DNA of 38,217 nt from Bacteroidia bacterium. Its GTDB lineage: Bacteria > Bacteroidota > Bacteroidia > B-17B0 > Aurantibacillaceae. Of the stretch, positions 16,664 to 25,755 are shown piece after piece. Position numbers and translations under genes: made by a program. The stretch lies in the NCBI GenBank assembly GCA_016787445.1, contig JAEUTQ010000052.1, positions 1-38,217 on the forward strand, read 5' to 3'. Numbering within the stretch: position 1 is the stretch's first letter; each line of letters starts with the position of its first letter. The notes beneath the pieces were generated by a model. That model was given only the letters and a program-made list of their open reading frames with translations. It had not been told where the DNA came from and made no database searches.

Positions 16664-17764
16664 ATGAGTACCAACGCCATTCGATTCAACAACAGCAATC
16701 GTCAGTTCTATATGACTGTTAAGAAAAGAGTTGACGATTATTTCCGTCAGAACAACATTTCAAAATACGGTAACTACAAGATGGTTATAAAATCCATCGC
16801 CATGTTCGCCTTCTATTTAACTCCTTACTTTCTTCTTGTAACTAACACTTTTAGTAATGGTTATATTTTAATTGGTTTATGTATTGCCATGGGCATCGGC
16901 ATGAGCGGCATCGGCCTCTCAGTTATGCATGATGCAGTTCACGGAAGCTATTCTCAAAAACAAGGAATTAATAAATTGATGAGCTTAAGCATGGCTTTTA
17001 TCGGCGGAAGTTCTTTAAACTGGCATTTACAGCACAACAATCTTCACCATACTTTCACTAACATTGAAGGCCATGATGAAGACATTGCCCCACTTGGCTT
17101 TCTTCGTTTTTCGCCACATGCCGAGTACAGAAAAATTCACAAGTTCCAGTTTATCTATGCTTGGTTCTTTTATGGTTTAATGACTTTAATGTGGGCAACC
17201 ACGAAAGATTTCAATCAATTATCCCGCTATAACAAAATGGGTTTATTAAAAACTCATAACACAACTTACAGAAAAGAATTTCTACGTTTATTGATGTATA
17301 AGTTTTTTTATTGGACTTTCACCATCATCATTCCTATTATTTTCGTGAATTTGGTTTGGTGGAAAGTTCTTCTTGGTTTCGCAATCATGCACTTTACTTG
17401 CGGATTAATTCTAGCCTTAATTTTCCAACCGGCACACGTTGTTGAAATGACCGAATTCCCAACACCAAGTGAAGAAACACACCAAATGCAAGACGATTGG
17501 GCGTCTCACCAAATGAAAACGACTGCTAATTTTGCACCAAATGCCAGAATTTTATCTTGGTTTGTGGGCGGATTAAATTACCAGGTTGAGCATCATTTAT
17601 TCCCTAATATTTGTCACGTGCATTATAAAAACATCGCGCCAATTATTAAGGAAACTGCTAAAGAGTTTAATTTACCTTATCACAGCAAGAAAACATTTTT
17701 AGGTGCTGTTGCTTCACACGCTAAGCTTTTATACCAATTAGGTCAACAACCTAAAATGGCTTAA
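16664..17764 (+). CDS. Front-end fatty-acid desaturase
   Basis: 366-residue membrane di-iron desaturase of the delta-6/linoleoyl-CoA type that introduces a double bond into acyl chains. All three histidine boxes are present: H89-D-A-V-H93, H124-N-N-L-H128-H129, and QVEHH at 307-311, where the Q in place of the first His is the hallmark of front-end desaturases. Hydrophobic segments near 45-85 and 205-250 fit the usual four-helix membrane topology. No fused cytochrome b5 domain is present. The stop codon shares bases with that of the convergent AsmA-family gene (17761-17764). It likely helps adjust membrane fluidity; the exact regiospecificity is not readable from sequence. Confidence 0.93.
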   Translation: MSTNAIRFNNSNRQFYMTVKKRVDDYFRQNNISKYGNYKMVIKSIAMFAFYLTPYFLLVTNTFSNGYILIGLCIAMGIGMSGIGLSVMHDAVHGSYSQKQGINKLMSLSMAFIGGSSLNWHLQHNNLHHTFTNIEGHDEDIAPLGFLRFSPHAEYRKIHKFQFIYAWFFYGLMTLMWATTKDFNQLSRYNKMGLLKTHNTTYRKEFLRLLMYKFFYWTFTIIIPIIFVNLVWWKVLLGFAIMHFTCGLILALIFQPAHVVEMTEFPTPSEETHQMQDDWASHQMKTTANFAPNARILSWFVGGLNYQVEHHLFPNICHVHYKNIAPIIKETAKEFNLPYHSKKTFLGAVASHAKLLYQLGQQPKMA

Positions 17765-20367
17765 AAGTCATCATCGTCTTCTTCTTTTTTCTTAGGTTGT
17801 AATGGCTTTGGCTTGTTCTCCTTATTATCGCCGTAGTCGATTTTAAACTTTTCTTCTGCCTTGGGCTTTTCATTCTTTAGGAGTGTGCTGTCCTTTTTAA
17901 ACAAACCAAACTCTTCCTTCAATATTTGTTTCAAGGTTTGCTTTTCAGCTTTAATATCCTCACCTATTTTTTGCTTCAAGCCTTTTCTGTCGTATTTAAT
18001 AATCGGATTGTCTACGGTTCCGGTCATCACAATAAAAACACTTCTTCTGTTTTCGGGATCATTTTCCATTACCTCCATCTCTTCATCCAATTGCTTGTTT
18101 GCTCTCTTTTTATTTGCCAATAATTCGCTTAATAAAAGCTGGATATGATAATCAATTTCGTTTTTAAACGTATGCTTACCCCATAAATCAATATTCATAG
18201 CTGAATTTTTAATGGTTGTTTTAGGAATGGAAATAACCTGATTCGCAATATCAAAATGACTTTGCAGAGCCTGAAATTTTATATCACGCAACTCATTTAC
18301 TTCAATGTATTTCGAAAGGCTCAAGAGTGGTTTAAAATCCACTAACCTTCCTTGTTCCACACTTAAATTCCCGCTTGCAGCTACACTATTCAAATCAGCG
18401 TTCAACGATTTGCTCCAATCGCCAGAGAAATTTAATGTTACCGTTGCAAAACCATTCAAATGTTTTTCATTAAGTGTGTTTTGTCCGAAGTTATTACATT
18501 GATAAAATAATTTCGAAATATTAATCTTACTTAAATCCGACGCAGCTTTGATATGAATGTTTTCACCGGAAGCATCTGCACTGGCATTTAAGACTGCGTG
18601 CCCATCCATTGTATTCAACGATAAATCACTTAATAGTATTCTTTGATTAGCAATAACCACATCCCCTTTAATACTTGTGGCTTCAAATTTCGAAAAACTC
18701 AATTTCTCGATAACAGCAGCCAATTTAAAATTCAAATTTGAAGGAATATTTATTTGTTGTGATTCTCCTTTGCTTTCTCCTCCATACATTACATCCTCTA
18801 AAATTAAATTTCCTGATTTTAGACTTGCATCAATCACTAATGGCGCATTTTGATCGGTTAAATAATTAATGAAACCTGGTAATTCGCCATTCAATTCTAC
18901 ATCAGATTTACCAATGATAATTTTAAAATCATTCAGCTTCACGCTGCGGTTGGCCATTTCGAAATGACCTGTACTAATATTTATTTCGTTGGGTTTATCT
19001 TTAAATTTAGTTTTGATTTCCATTAAGTCTGCTTTTCCTTGTGCAATCACATCATTAGAGAAAGCAGATTTTTTCATTTCACTGAGTTTACCTTTTACAG
19101 AGGCGTTTAAATGAATTGAACCGCTGATGTATTCCAATGTATCAATTGGCCAAAAGGAATTTAATTCTGCTAAATCAGTATTCACCTCGGCATTCATGTT
19201 TAGATAAGGGTCGCTTAAATTACTCAAGAGGCAAAAACCGGATATTGAATTCTTCCCCATGTTTGCCGATATATTCGCGAAATTCAAATAACTGTCATTT
19301 TCATTACTCACTAGTTTTCCTTCAATAATTAATTCCTTTAGCTGAGTATTGTTTGGCTTATACGTTACGGTCGCATTTTTTATTCCAAAGTCGGCAGTAA
19401 TACTCGTTGCAAAACCGGATTTATAATTTATTTTTCCATCACTGTAAAATCGTCCGTCACTCTCATAATCTTTTATCCTATTTGAATATTCGTCAGGCAA
19501 CAATGATAATACGGAAGCAATGTCAAGGTTTTTACCACTGAACGTCAAATCCGCTTTTTCTAAACTATCAGAATATTTACAATTACCTTCAAGCGCAAAG
19601 TACATTTCATTAAGTGCAAGCTCCGCTTTGTTTATATTGTAATTAGAACCCGTAACATTCAATTCCAGATCGTAACGTATTTTTTTATTTTGCAGGTAAT
19701 TGGTTCTATTACCCGTGATATAATTAACATCCGCTTTCCCTTTGGCGACTAATGCAAATTCCTTATCACTAAAATTTCCTATAAACTCCGAATTATGAAA
19801 ATGCAATGACGTTTTAAATCTGTTTTTTGCATTCTTAAATCGAAGGCGGATATCGTTCAGTGAAATTTCTTCTAACTTAAAACTTACCTTTTCGTTTCCC
19901 TTTGCTTCAGTAGATTTCCAGAAAATATAATTTGGGTTTCCTTTTTTATCAATGGCGGGGTAAAAATTCGCTTTGTTTAATTTAATTTTATTGATGGTAT
20001 AATTCTTATTCCAGATATCCTGTAAACTAAACATTAATAAAATATCATTCGCATAGATTAAAGTATCACGCTCCTTTTTTTCCAATGCTTCCAGAATCAA
20101 TACATCCTTAAACTCCAAGGCGCATTTTGGGAATGATTTTATAAAAGTTATATCAATGTTTTTGGGATCAACTCGCACTTCCGATTTTAAATTTTTATTT
20201 AGCTCACTAATTATAGCTTGTTTAACTTCATCTTCATAAACAAATACTAAGGCTATGGCTGATCCAATTAAAAAGACAGTGATAAATAAGAGCCATGCAA
20301 AAAACTTAAATATCCTTTTTATCGGACCACTTGATTTTTTCTCCGGTATTGTAACGTTATTTTCCAC
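17761..20367 (-). CDS. AsmA-family envelope protein
   Basis: 868-residue protein with one N-terminal membrane segment (about residues 20-43, FKFFAWLLFITVFLIGSAIA). A very long periplasmic part rich in beta strands follows, typical of AsmA/TamB-like proteins thought to carry lipids between membranes. The C-terminal AsmA_2-like region (VSIPKTTIKNSAMNIDLWGKHTF) is recognisable, and the tail is highly charged. The open frame reaches back to a TTG at 20400, but I choose the GTG at 20367 (VENNVTIPEKK). It gives a normal short cytoplasmic start and avoids 11 residues of unlikely composition; no ATG is available nearby. It follows the lipoprotein gene by 88 bases on the same strand. Confidence 0.85.
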   Translation of the reverse strand: MENNVTIPEKKSSGPIKRIFKFFAWLLFITVFLIGSAIALVFVYEDEVKQAIISELNKNLKSEVRVDPKNIDITFIKSFPKCALEFKDVLILEALEKKERDTLIYANDILLMFSLQDIWNKNYTINKIKLNKANFYPAIDKKGNPNYIFWKSTEAKGNEKVSFKLEEISLNDIRLRFKNAKNRFKTSLHFHNSEFIGNFSDKEFALVAKGKADVNYITGNRTNYLQNKKIRYDLELNVTGSNYNINKAELALNEMYFALEGNCKYSDSLEKADLTFSGKNLDIASVLSLLPDEYSNRIKDYESDGRFYSDGKINYKSGFATSITADFGIKNATVTYKPNNTQLKELIIEGKLVSNENDSYLNFANISANMGKNSISGFCLLSNLSDPYLNMNAEVNTDLAELNSFWPIDTLEYISGSIHLNASVKGKLSEMKKSAFSNDVIAQGKADLMEIKTKFKDKPNEINISTGHFEMANRSVKLNDFKIIIGKSDVELNGELPGFINYLTDQNAPLVIDASLKSGNLILEDVMYGGESKGESQQINIPSNLNFKLAAVIEKLSFSKFEATSIKGDVVIANQRILLSDLSLNTMDGHAVLNASADASGENIHIKAASDLSKINISKLFYQCNNFGQNTLNEKHLNGFATVTLNFSGDWSKSLNADLNSVAASGNLSVEQGRLVDFKPLLSLSKYIEVNELRDIKFQALQSHFDIANQVISIPKTTIKNSAMNIDLWGKHTFKNEIDYHIQLLLSELLANKKRANKQLDEEMEVMENDPENRRSVFIVMTGTVDNPIIKYDRKGLKQKIGEDIKAEKQTLKQILKEEFGLFKKDSTLLKNEKPKAEEKFKIDYGDNKENKPKPLQPKKKEEDDDDF

Positions 20368-20455
20368 TGAAATAAAATTGCAGAAAATTGAGCCACGCAA
20401 ATTTGATACGTGCGACTTAATTTAAACAATAACGTTTTGATAATTAAAAGATACG

Positions 20456-20902
20456 TTAAGGCAAGCGCTTAAAGTTAAACCGAACTGTATCGCTGCCACC
20501 CGCAATAAATGCTTCCAGTTTTACGGGGGATATTAATGAATAATGAATATACTTCGGAAAATCATGCTGTTGGTTCTCGAAACTAACTTGGGTTTCGTTG
20601 AGTAGTACTTCTGTAAACGCAACCGACTTACCGGCGTTTTGTCCGCTCACCAATGGTTCAAACACCCACTTCGACTTTTCGTTTTTATAAATTTTAACAG
20701 TTTCGATGTAAGTAGTATCACCATCCTTTACTTTAAACATGGCCGAAGAAAATGTACCATCATTGTTTTTAGTCCATTTCTCAAATTCATTTTCCCCTTC
20801 AATTTGCCAAACTCCAATTAACTTTTCAAACACAGGTTGGTGTGCCGATTCTGAACAAGCGAAAAACAAGAAAGATGAAATTATATAAATGAATAATCGC
20901 AT
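20456..20902 (-). CDS. DUF6265-like lipoprotein
   Basis: 148-residue predicted lipoprotein. The lipobox ends FFAC with acylated C16. The mature part starts with a LIGVWQIEGENEFEKW block and contains FENQQHDFPKYIHY, which match the pattern I recall for DUF6265, a small beta-barrel family of unknown function. Its ATG overlaps the TAA of the upstream T9SS cargo gene by one base (TAATG at 20904-20900), which implies translational coupling. Confidence 0.8.
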   Translation of the reverse strand: MRLFIYIISSFLFFACSESAHQPVFEKLIGVWQIEGENEFEKWTKNNDGTFSSAMFKVKDGDTTYIETVKIYKNEKSKWVFEPLVSGQNAGKSVAFTEVLLNETQVSFENQQHDFPKYIHYSLISPVKLEAFIAGGSDTVRFNFKRLP

Positions 20903-22080
20903 TAATAAATAATTACTTTGGTAAATTTAATTGTTTGACTGTAAACTGAGCGTAAATTATACAAACCCTTTGCTAAATTTTGCTTGCTTAAAACAGCTTC
21001 TCCATTCGAAAAAACAAATGAGTTAATTAATCGTCCGGAAACATCATATAATTCTACCGTTTCGTTTTGACTTAGTGCGCCGGCATGTAAAATCAATTCA
21101 TCCTTATTTTGCTCCAACCAAAACGGCATTGCCTCCCTTGCAAAATTGACCATAATTACACGCGAATCTCCTCTATCGCCATTCTTATCCAAATTATTCA
21201 AACGATAATAATTAATTCCTGCTTGCGGATAATAATCCCAGGTTTGGTAAGTTTGATTGACACCAAAGGTTTCGCTATTGGATGGAATTCGGGAAATCTC
21301 CATCCAATCGACACCGTTGAAACTTTTTTCAATGATGTAATAGGCCACATTAAGTTCGCTCGCAACTTTCCATTGGAGATTCACTTTATTTTCGTCGGGA
21401 ACTCCATAAAAAGACATCAATTCAATAGGCAAAACGTTACTACAAGATGGTCCGCAAGTACCTGAAAGATTAATAGTAAAGGTTATTATCTCATCAGCAC
21501 GGTTGGATGCGCCTCCTACGGTAAATGTACCTCCGGTTAATATCATCCTTACATAACCGTCTGCGTTACTGCAACCGGCCGCTATTGATGAAGTTGCTGA
21601 AGTGTAAACTCCTAATACAGGGTATGCTCCACAGGTTCCAACGTTTACATCTAACGTAGAACCTTGTGATGCAATTACACCACCCGATTGAACTATATAG
21701 AGAGCATCAGGTGAGCCGTCCATAGCACAGTTGCTACAACCATTCGCTCCCGAATGTATTCCCATATTATTTCGCTTTCTGAATTCAGCTTCAATTGTTG
21801 CGGTACAACCTGCAGGTAAAGAATACACAGTAGCCTTTGTGTGATTTACGCCTCCGGTAGACACTAAGGTTCCACAAGCAACAGGTGTAAAAGCCGGAAC
21901 AAATAAAGAAGCAAGGTTACAATAATTTGGTGTGTTGCCACATCCTGCAGTAGAACCCGGGTCGATTAATGCACCACTGATATAACAACCGGAAAAAGAA
22001 ACCTGTCCTTTAAAAAGTAAAGGCAAAAGAAAAAATCCTGCAATTAAACTGAATTGTAATATGACTTTACTTTTTTTCAT
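20902..22080 (-). CDS. Cys-rich T9SS-secreted protein
   Basis: 392-residue secreted protein of unknown function. The signal peptide ends FKG|Q at about residue 25. The next ~190 residues contain 11 cysteines and many Gly/Ser/Thr, suggesting disulfide-bonded folding outside the cell. From about 218 comes the Bacteroidota fibronectin-III-like module (LPIELMSFYGVPDENKVNLQ, then YYIIEKSFNGVDW and INYYRLNNLDKNGDRGDSRV). The last ~70 residues (ETVELYDVSGRLINSF, LAKGLYNLRS, FTKVIIY) form a type A T9SS sorting domain, although the usual YPNP start is not present. It is translationally coupled to the following lipoprotein gene. Confidence 0.85.
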   Translation of the reverse strand: MKKSKVILQFSLIAGFFLLPLLFKGQVSFSGCYISGALIDPGSTAGCGNTPNYCNLASLFVPAFTPVACGTLVSTGGVNHTKATVYSLPAGCTATIEAEFRKRNNMGIHSGANGCSNCAMDGSPDALYIVQSGGVIASQGSTLDVNVGTCGAYPVLGVYTSATSSIAAGCSNADGYVRMILTGGTFTVGGASNRADEIITFTINLSGTCGPSCSNVLPIELMSFYGVPDENKVNLQWKVASELNVAYYIIEKSFNGVDWMEISRIPSNSETFGVNQTYQTWDYYPQAGINYYRLNNLDKNGDRGDSRVIMVNFAREAMPFWLEQNKDELILHAGALSQNETVELYDVSGRLINSFVFSNGEAVLSKQNLAKGLYNLRSVYSQTIKFTKVIIY

Positions 22081-22187
22081 TTACCATTTTATAGTAGCTG
22101 AAAAAAGCGGTTAAGGATTCTTTTAACGGAGGATTGTGTTTGTTAAAATTCCTTTAGGGTGATCACTTTTTTACCAATTCCGGACAC

Positions 22188-22195
22188 CAAAATTA
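22188..22195 (-). promoter_or_regulatory. Putative -7 element for the Cys-rich T9SS gene
   Basis: TAATTTTG on the minus strand matches TAnnTTTG. It lies in the 232-base divergent gap between the T9SS cargo (start 22080) and the redoxin gene (start 22313), with a leader of about 100 bases. No clear upstream box. Nothing else is obvious in the gap except a near-match (gaattttg, 22277-22284) that could serve the redoxin gene. Confidence 0.35.
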
Positions 22196-22312
22196 GTATA
22201 TGAAGGTAGTATTTTCTGCTAATCCTTCATTAACAAATTATTAAATTTAACACACGTTTTGCCCCAATTTATGGTATGAATTTTGTACATTTATGAGTAT
22301 AAACCCTATATC

Positions 22313-22930
22313 ATGAAAAAATTGCTTTCAATCATTGCTTTAGCCTTAGCCGGAGTTTTATCATTAGCCTTTGTAAAATCGGCTCCCACTTTTGAGGAAT
22401 TAGCGCTTAATAAGCCTATGCCTGAAGCTGCCTATAAGATGAAGGATGTAAGCGGAAAAGAAGTGGCGCTTAATGACGCTAAAACAGAAAAAGGTTTACT
22501 CGTTATTTTTTCATGTAATACTTGTCCGTATGTTAAACTCAGCGAAACCCGCATTAAAGAATATAGCGACTACTGTTTAGCAAACGGCATTGGATGTATT
22601 ATTGTTAATAGTAATGAAGCGCAACGTAGCGAAGAAGATAGTTTTGATGCGATGGTGAAGTACCATCAAGCACAAAATTTAAAATGTTTGTATACAGTTG
22701 ATGCTTCTTCTAAATTGGCAAACGCTTTTGGCGCTACACGTACGCCACAATGTTTTTTATTCAACAACAAAGGACTTGTATATAAAGGAGCCATTGATGA
22801 TAACGTAAAAGATCCTGCTGCTGTTAAAGCGCCGTACTTAAAAGATGCTTTAACTGCTGTGGCTAAAGGAGCTGTTCCTGCAACCCAGGAAACCAAATCG
22901 ATCGGTTGTACAATAAAGCGTGTTGAATAA
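22313..22930 (+). CDS. Exported thioredoxin-fold (redoxin) protein
   Basis: 205-residue thioredoxin-like protein of the AhpC/TSA-redoxin group. The ATG at 22313 (MKKLLSIIALALAGVLSLAF) gives a signal peptide or N-terminal anchor. The open frame extends 10 residues upstream from 22283, but these would sit in front of a perfect signal sequence. The redox-active pair is C68-N-T-C71 in FSCNTCPYVKL, followed by TPQCFLFNNKGLVYKGAIDD and a C-terminal SIGCTIKRVE that is common in this Bacteroidota subgroup. It likely acts in the periplasm as a thiol oxidoreductase or peroxidase; the substrate is unknown. A tiny Cys-rich lipoprotein gene follows 29 bases later. Confidence 0.88.
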   Translation: MKKLLSIIALALAGVLSLAFVKSAPTFEELALNKPMPEAAYKMKDVSGKEVALNDAKTEKGLLVIFSCNTCPYVKLSETRIKEYSDYCLANGIGCIIVNSNEAQRSEEDSFDAMVKYHQAQNLKCLYTVDASSKLANAFGATRTPQCFLFNNKGLVYKGAIDDNVKDPAAVKAPYLKDALTAVAKGAVPATQETKSIGCTIKRVE

Positions 22931-22959
22931 CGTTTTATTTTAAACCAAGTCTTTCTCCA

Positions 22960-23178
22960 ATGAAATCTATTTTAATACCTGCTGTTTTATTGGCAGCATT
23001 GAATTTTATTGCCTGCAAAAAAAGCTATACCTGCTCATGTACGAACCCGGGCGGTACCGAAAAAGTATTTACCACGTATAGTTCAAAAGAAAAGGCGCAA
23101 GAGAAATGTAATCAATACTACGATGATCATTGGGGCAACATTCCTATGAGCGAAACCTACTGCCGTATCGAAGATTAG
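22960..23178 (+). CDS. Small Cys-rich lipoprotein
   Basis: 72-residue predicted lipoprotein with lipobox NFIAC, acylated at C19. The mature part has four more cysteines (C25, C27, C50, C68) in about 50 residues, so two disulfides are possible. KEKAQEKCNQYYDD is a likely helix. No known family is recognised with confidence. It probably shares a transcript with the redoxin gene upstream. Its TAG stop overlaps the TAA of convergent lptD (23175-23178). Confidence 0.75.
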   Translation: MKSILIPAVLLAALNFIACKKSYTCSCTNPGGTEKVFTTYSSKEKAQEKCNQYYDDHWGNIPMSETYCRIED

Positions 23179-25697
23179 AAATTATCGTACCAGTTACGTT
23201 GACGAGGAATTTTGAAATCGCTGAGCATACTGGTTTTGATATTGATAGTTAAGCTGTAACTTTTTCTAAAGCCAAAGGGTACCCAATCGATACGGGCTTC
23301 CCAACATTTTAAATCGCGGTACACATTCACACTTGTATAACTGAGTCTTTTATTCGTAAAATCATAACCACTGGTTACTCCCAATTTCCAAAACTTAGTG
23401 ACGTTAATATCACCGTTAAAGTTCAAAGATTGCACAAACTTTGGTTTAACGGTAATGGTTTTATCGATAGTTAAATTATAATACACATTTAAATTCCAAA
23501 GCAATCTTTCTTGCGGTGATGCTTTTTGTTCGGCACCACGCTCCGCCGCATTGGTCATATTCGGCGGTTTACGCGCATTACGCATCGCTTCAACCATGTT
23601 AGAACTAAAGGAAGCATTTACCGCTATGTTCGCCACCGTTAATCGCGCTATTTCTCCGTTATACTCGTTAGCCAATACATTGATTCGTTTTTTAGTCGCA
23701 TAGTTATAACCATATGGATCAAATGTTGCACTACCTACCAAATCAAAAAACTTCCATAACTTATTTCTGGCGCTCACCGAAACATTGCTCCACTGAAAAC
23801 TATCTGCCGCAAAATTATAACTCGCTCCTGCACTTAAATTCTGTAATACTGTTACTTTTTTATAGGTAATTCCTGTATCGGATTTCTGGCGAACCTTGGC
23901 TTCAATGTTATTACTCAAATTTAAACTCAGTGAATTTTGTTCACCCAAAGCCGGACCACCAAAAATATTCTGCTCAAATACGCTATAGTAATCCTGATTT
24001 CCTAAGGTATCTTTTTGAACCTTCTTCCAGAATCCATATTGCTCTTCACCGAAATCAGGACGATACAAATAAGTTAAAGAAGGAATTAATAAATGACGGA
24101 TTTGTTTTACGCGTTTGGATTTAAAAATATAATCCATAAACAATTTCGTTGATGCGCTGGTGCTAAAATTAGCATCGTATCCTGCAATGAAAGCATTGAC
24201 TGTATCTGTATTAACTTTGTTATCGGAATATAAAAATTCTTTTCTGGTAGACTTAGTATACATCACCGAACTTAAATTTAAGGCCGGTGTAACCGTGATG
24301 TATTTAAACACATTAAAATTAGTGGAGATAGGTAAACTATGCTTAATACCATAGCGCAAACTATCAGCAATATTTCCCCTAAACAACATTGAATCACGTC
24401 CTGTTAAAGTGTTTCTTGCTTCGAGCAAATAACTTATTCCGATTTTGTCTAACACATTTTGCTTAACCGCATTTTCTCGTTTAAAAGGAAAAAAACGATT
24501 CACGTTAAAGGTGAGTTGAGGAAATGATAAATCAACCAAGCCCGTAATGGTATTCTGACTTCCGGTGGCATTCACACTTAATGAACTGCGACGAAAACTC
24601 TTTGTGAAATTGATGTTGGATTGAAATGTATTCGCTAAGTATTGTCCGGAATTAAGCGCGTTAAATTTATTATACTTCTGATTAATATAGTTTACATTAG
24701 AAGTAAATCGTACCGATGGATTGTTTTTATTATCCTGCGTATGAACCCAACCAATGTTATAAGATTGTTGCTTACTAAAATTAGACGGAACATCTTTGTC
24801 TCCAATCACAAATTCAGAAAAACCTAAATTCAAAGCACCAGCATATTTATACAAAACATTATACGAGTTCGTTGTACGTAAGCCCCAGCTTCCATTCGAA
24901 TAAATATCGCCACGAATTACCATATCAGTTTTATCACTTATTCCCCAATAAAAACCACCATCCCTCAGGAAATAACCTTGTCCGGGTGAATTACCAACAA
25001 ATGGCAACAGAACGCCATTGTGACGACGCTTTGAATTTGGAAAATATCCAAAAGGCAAAACAAGCGGTGTTGGCACGCCTCCTACTTCCAGATACATCGG
25101 ACCGGTAACAATTTTATCATCGGGAATAATTTTAGCTTTAGTAGCACGGAAAACAGTGCGCGCATCATCATACTGACATGGAATACATTTTAAATTCCGC
25201 ATGTAAACAATATCCGTGCTGTCTTTCTTAATTTCATTTCCGAATACCAATAAATCGCCTTGTTTGGTGAGTACATTATAAATCTTTCCCTTCTTGGTTT
25301 TAAGATTGTACATGATTTTTTCGGCATTAAACTCCTCGCTGGCATCCTTAAAAACAGGAGTGCCTATTTTTTTACCGATAGAGTCAACCCTTCCGTAGGC
25401 AGTCACCAAGTTTTTTTCGTAATCAACCTCAATGAACTCAGCCTTTAAATTCATGTTATCATACTCCACATAAGCCTCCCCAAACAAATAAAGCTTCTTG
25501 CCATCCGCTTCAAAACGACTCGAATCACGTGCGTTGGTAATCACCTTATGCTCGAGAGTTTCTTCCTCTTTAAGGGTATCCAAATTAACAGTTTTAACAC
25601 TATCCTTGGGTAACGTAGTCTGCGCAGAGGCGTTATTAGGGGCAGATATTAACAAAGCCCATAAGAAAACTAATATAACGCGGCCGGTAAGGGTCAA
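23175..25697 (-). CDS. lptD: LPS-assembly outer-membrane protein LptD
   Basis: 840-residue beta-barrel protein that inserts lipopolysaccharide into the outer leaflet. An N-terminal OstA/jellyroll region (DGKKLYLFGEAYVEYDNMNL) is followed by the LptD block GPMYLEVGGVPTPLVLPFGY with FPNSKRRHNGVLLPF, and then a long barrel ending SDFKIPRQRNWYDNF. Open frame extends to 26015, but I place the start at the TTG at 25697 (MTLTGRVILVFLWALLISA, a clean signal peptide ending ASA|Q). A TAnnTTTG element at 25732-25725 would start the transcript near 25718, downstream of the only plausible ATG (25802). The start remains less certain than the identity. Confidence 0.9.
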   Translation of the reverse strand: MTLTGRVILVFLWALLISAPNNASAQTTLPKDSVKTVNLDTLKEEETLEHKVITNARDSSRFEADGKKLYLFGEAYVEYDNMNLKAEFIEVDYEKNLVTAYGRVDSIGKKIGTPVFKDASEEFNAEKIMYNLKTKKGKIYNVLTKQGDLLVFGNEIKKDSTDIVYMRNLKCIPCQYDDARTVFRATKAKIIPDDKIVTGPMYLEVGGVPTPLVLPFGYFPNSKRRHNGVLLPFVGNSPGQGYFLRDGGFYWGISDKTDMVIRGDIYSNGSWGLRTTNSYNVLYKYAGALNLGFSEFVIGDKDVPSNFSKQQSYNIGWVHTQDNKNNPSVRFTSNVNYINQKYNKFNALNSGQYLANTFQSNINFTKSFRRSSLSVNATGSQNTITGLVDLSFPQLTFNVNRFFPFKRENAVKQNVLDKIGISYLLEARNTLTGRDSMLFRGNIADSLRYGIKHSLPISTNFNVFKYITVTPALNLSSVMYTKSTRKEFLYSDNKVNTDTVNAFIAGYDANFSTSASTKLFMDYIFKSKRVKQIRHLLIPSLTYLYRPDFGEEQYGFWKKVQKDTLGNQDYYSVFEQNIFGGPALGEQNSLSLNLSNNIEAKVRQKSDTGITYKKVTVLQNLSAGASYNFAADSFQWSNVSVSARNKLWKFFDLVGSATFDPYGYNYATKKRINVLANEYNGEIARLTVANIAVNASFSSNMVEAMRNARKPPNMTNAAERGAEQKASPQERLLWNLNVYYNLTIDKTITVKPKFVQSLNFNGDINVTKFWKLGVTSGYDFTNKRLSYTSVNVYRDLKCWEARIDWVPFGFRKSYSLTINIKTSMLSDFKIPRQRNWYDNF

Positions 25698-25708
25698 ACC
25701 TTTAAAAG

Positions 25709-25716
25709 TAATTTTG
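25709..25716 (+). promoter_or_regulatory. Putative -7 element of the amidase gene
   Basis: TAATTTTG matches TAnnTTTG. Initiation near 25723 would give a leader of about 18-33 bases before the TTG (25741) or GTG (25756) start. It faces the lptD element at 25725-25732, so the two promoters overlap. Confidence 0.4.
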
Positions 25717-25724
25717 ATAAGATA

Positions 25725-25732
25725 CAAATCTA
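25725..25732 (-). promoter_or_regulatory. Putative -7 element of lptD
   Basis: TAGATTTG on the minus strand matches TAnnTTTG. Initiation near 25718 leaves about 20 bases to the TTG start at 25697. This is the main argument for that start. An ideal TTTG upstream box is not visible. Confidence 0.45.
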
Positions 25733-25755
25733 CTAAATACTTGTATTTAGCTACA

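Noticed and set aside
22283..22312. Ten-residue extension of the redoxin
   Set aside because: It precedes a complete signal sequence starting at the ATG at 22313.
25498..25755. 86-residue N-terminal extension of the amidase frame
   Set aside because: It is antisense to the signal and N-terminal region of lptD, has no plausible function, and would precede an obvious signal anchor.
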